A stretch of 7,986 bases of DNA from an uncultured Alphaproteobacteria bacterium (lineage in GTDB: Bacteria; Pseudomonadota; Alphaproteobacteria; Minwuiales; Minwuiaceae). The notes under the pieces are model-generated. The model was not told where the DNA came from and did not search any database. It saw only the letters and a program-made list of their open reading frames with translations. The stretch is taken from NCBI GenBank assembly GCA_913064755.1, contig CAJYBQ010000128.1, positions 1-7,986 of the forward strand, in the 5' to 3' direction. Shown piece after piece: positions 6,153 through 7,986 of the stretch. The translations under genes were made by a program, and so were the position numbers. Each line of letters starts with the position of its first letter. Positions within the stretch are counted from its first letter, which is position 1.

Positions 6153-6830
6153 ATGAAAACCGATCTGCTGAAACAGCTCCTGGCCGACCGCGCGGCGCAG
6201 CGCACCGTCGTCGTCGCCACCAATCTCGCCACCGGTGCGCAGCGACTGATCCATCCCGGCGACGGGGACCCGCTGGCCGACGAGGCCATGCTTGCCATCC
6301 GGTCCGACAAGCCGCGCACGGTTGAAACATCTGGCGGCGACGTGTTCCTGAACGTCTTCAATCCGCCGCTGCGCATGATCATCGTCGGCGCGGTGCATAT
6401 TGCACAGGCACTGGCCCCCATGGCCGCCATGACCGGCTATGACGTGACCATCGTCGATCCGCGCCAGGCCTGGGCCACGCCGGAACGCTTCCCCGATATC
6501 CGCATCCTCGATGCCTGGCCGGATGAAGCACTGGCCGAACTGAAACCCGACCACCGGACGGCCATCGTCACCCTGACGCACGACCCGAAACTGGATGATC
6601 CGGCGCTGCAGGCAGCCCTGTCTTCGGACGCGTTCTATATCGGTTCCCTCGGGTCCCGTGGCACCCACGCGAAGCGCATCCAGCGCCTGGAAAGCGCCGG
6701 GTTCGATGCCAGCCGTCACGGTCGGATCAATGGTCCGGTGGGGTTGAACATCGGCGCGAAGTCACCGGCCGAGATCGCGGTGTCGATCATGGCCCAGGTC
6801 ACCGCCGCCCTGCGCGGAGTGGCGGCGTGA
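6153..6830 (+). CDS. XdhC family protein, C-terminal Rossmann-domain part
   Basis: The complementary half of the XdhC/CoxF-type protein, 225 residues and cytoplasmic. After about 70 residues of linker-like sequence the Rossmann domain begins with IIVGAVHIAQAL (76-87), the site that reads GAGHxxxAL in classical XdhC; here a Val replaces the second glycine of GxG. Further family segments are YDVTIVDPR, VTLTHDPKLDDPAL, FYIGSLGSRGTHAKR and GLNIGAKSPAEIAVSI near the end. The ATG at 6153 is chosen because it lies four bases after the previous stop and starts before the first recognisable segment; the frame is open upstream to 6078, but that stretch lies over the N-terminal gene and resembles nothing. 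There is no clear Shine-Dalgarno sequence, so translation probably depends on ribosomes finishing the upstream gene. The stop overlaps the next start as GTGA. Confidence 0.9.
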   Translation: MKTDLLKQLLADRAAQRTVVVATNLATGAQRLIHPGDGDPLADEAMLAIRSDKPRTVETSGGDVFLNVFNPPLRMIIVGAVHIAQALAPMAAMTGYDVTIVDPRQAWATPERFPDIRILDAWPDEALAELKPDHRTAIVTLTHDPKLDDPALQAALSSDAFYIGSLGSRGTHAKRIQRLESAGFDASRHGRINGPVGLNIGAKSPAEIAVSIMAQVTAALRGVAA

Positions 6831-7986
6831 TCTTCGCGCGCCTGCCCCTGGACGCGGCGACCGGTGCCTGGCTGGCCCACGGGCTGACCGTCAACGGGCG
6901 GCGGCTGAAGAAGGGTCACGTGCTGTCCGCCGACGAGGTCGAGTGGCTGCGCCGGAACGGCACCACGACCGTTCTGGCCGCACGCCTTGAGGCGGGCGAC
7001 ATCCCCGAGGACACGGCCGCCCAGCGGGTGGCACTGGCCAGTGCCGGGAAAGGCGTCCGCGCCAATGCCCCGTTCACCGGTCGATGCAACATCTATGCGG
7101 ATGCCGACGGGGTCGCCGTGATCGACCGTGGTACCGTCGACGCCATGAATGCGGTGCACGAGAGCATCACCATCGCCACGGTACCGCCCTGGGCCAGCGT
7201 GGCCGCCGGACAGATGCTGGCCACCATCAAGGTCATTCCCTTCGCGGCCCCCGCCGCAACGGTTTCAGAGGTAGAGTCCCTGGCCCGCAACGCGATCGCG
7301 GTCGCGCCGTTCCGCGGCTGCCGGGTGGGCATCATCTCGACACGGCTGCCCGAAACGAAACCATCCGTGATCGCCAAGGCAGCGGAGGTCATGCAGCAGC
7401 GGCTGGATCGCGCCGGCAGCACCGTCGGCGACATCGCCACCGTCGACCATCACGAGGCGGCACTGGCCGGGGCAATCAGGACGCAGCATGCGGCCGGCAA
7501 CAACCCGATCATCATCTTCGCCGCCTCCGCGATCACGGACAGGCGCGACGTCATCCCCGCCGGCATTGTCGCCGCGGGTGGCAGCATCCGCCACTACGGC
7601 ATGCCCGTCGATCCCGGCAACCTGATGCTGATCGGGGAACTGGATGGCGTTCCGGTGATCGGTGCGCCCGGCTGCGCGCGCAGCCCCAAGCCGAACGGTT
7701 TCGACTGGGTTCTGAACCGGCTGCTCGCCGGGCTGGACGTCGATGCGACGGCTGTCATGGGGATGGGTGTCGGGGGATTGCTGATCGACACGGTTCAACG
7801 CGGCGCACCGCGTGACCGGAAGCCCGGACAGGCCGCCACGGCACCGGACAGCGGCGTCCAGCGGATGCCGCGCATAGCCGGCATCGTGCTCGCCGGGGGA
7901 CAATCGCGACGCATGGGCGCCGAGAACAAGCTGCTCGCCGACCTGGGAGGCAAGCCGATGCTGCTGCACGCGGTCGAGGCGGTGGA
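6827..7986 (+). CDS. Molybdopterin-binding / MobA-like nucleotidyltransferase fusion protein, C-terminus cut by window edge
   Basis: A two-part molybdenum-cofactor enzyme, 386 codons visible and open at the right edge. Residues about 1-140 resemble an N-terminal MoeA-like region. Residues about 165-330 form a MoeA/MogA-type molybdopterin-binding domain with IIFAASAITDRRDVIPAG, YGMPVDPGNLMLIG, VIGAPGCARSPKPNGFDWVL and a glycine-rich MGMGVGGLL. From about residue 350 a MobA-like NTP-transferase begins with the nucleotide-binding signature LAGGQSRRMGAENK (355-368), including Lys368; the rest lies outside the window. The likely role is to attach a nucleotide, probably CMP as in MocA-type enzymes, giving the dinucleotide cofactor used by CO dehydrogenase-like hydroxylases. 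The GTG start at 6827 overlaps the previous stop by four bases and has GGAG (6816-6819) seven bases upstream, which decides the start. The CTP preference is inferred from context; the acceptor-side motifs are not visible. Confidence 0.92.
   Translation, partial: MIFARLPLDAATGAWLAHGLTVNGRRLKKGHVLSADEVEWLRRNGTTTVLAARLEAGDIPEDTAAQRVALASAGKGVRANAPFTGRCNIYADADGVAVIDRGTVDAMNAVHESITIATVPPWASVAAGQMLATIKVIPFAAPAATVSEVESLARNAIAVAPFRGCRVGIISTRLPETKPSVIAKAAEVMQQRLDRAGSTVGDIATVDHHEAALAGAIRTQHAAGNNPIIIFAASAITDRRDVIPAGIVAAGGSIRHYGMPVDPGNLMLIGELDGVPVIGAPGCARSPKPNGFDWVLNRLLAGLDVDATAVMGMGVGGLLIDTVQRGAPRDRKPGQAATAPDSGVQRMPRIAGIVLAGGQSRRMGAENKLLADLGGKPMLLHAVEAV

Noticed and set aside
5300..6430. Minus-strand open frame of about 376 codons spanning coxE and both XdhC genes
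   Set aside because: It crosses three well-supported plus-strand genes and reads as low-complexity Ser/Arg-rich shadow sequence.
7084..7815. Plus-strand open frame of about 243 codons inside the MobA-like fusion gene
   Set aside because: It is an out-of-frame shadow; the frame starting at GTG 6827 contains the molybdopterin-binding and LAGG motifs over the same DNA.

Overview
The window is GC-rich, densely coded bacterial DNA. The gene content and family variants suggest an alphaproteobacterium with aerobic molybdenum-hydroxylase metabolism. That assignment is an inference from the genes and base composition; no rRNA or other taxonomic marker is present.

Layout: positions 1-2281 carry one long minus-strand gene, a membrane-anchored penicillin acylase family (Ntn-hydrolase) enzyme whose last residues lie beyond the left edge. 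Positions 2282-2514 are a divergent intergenic region with a possible promoter for the acylase and a cluster of GC-rich palindromes. From 2515 to the right edge everything reads on the plus strand with very short or overlapping junctions, so it looks like one operon. It contains a 3-hydroxyisobutyrate/6-phosphogluconate dehydrogenase-like oxidoreductase, a 57-residue single-pass membrane protein, a MoxR-type AAA+ ATPase (CoxD), a VWA-domain protein (CoxE), an XdhC family protein split into N-terminal and C-terminal genes, and a molybdopterin-binding/MobA-like nucleotidyltransferase fusion that is cut by the right edge.

The last five genes form the accessory set known from aerobic CO dehydrogenase (cox) loci and related xanthine dehydrogenase family enzymes. 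From family knowledge, the AAA+/VWA pair remodels the apo-enzyme to finish its Mo(-Cu) centre, XdhC proteins carry and protect the molybdenum cofactor, and the MobA-like protein makes the dinucleotide (probably cytosine) form of the cofactor. No catalytic subunits (large, medium or small) are in the window, so the client enzyme cannot be named. The dehydrogenase and the small membrane protein are physically tied to this set but have no established role in it.

No RNA genes, mobile elements, CRISPR arrays or convincing terminators were seen. I found no clear evidence of an entirely new system. The least explained items are the 57-residue membrane protein, a possible promoter inside the 3' end of coxE, and the split XdhC.
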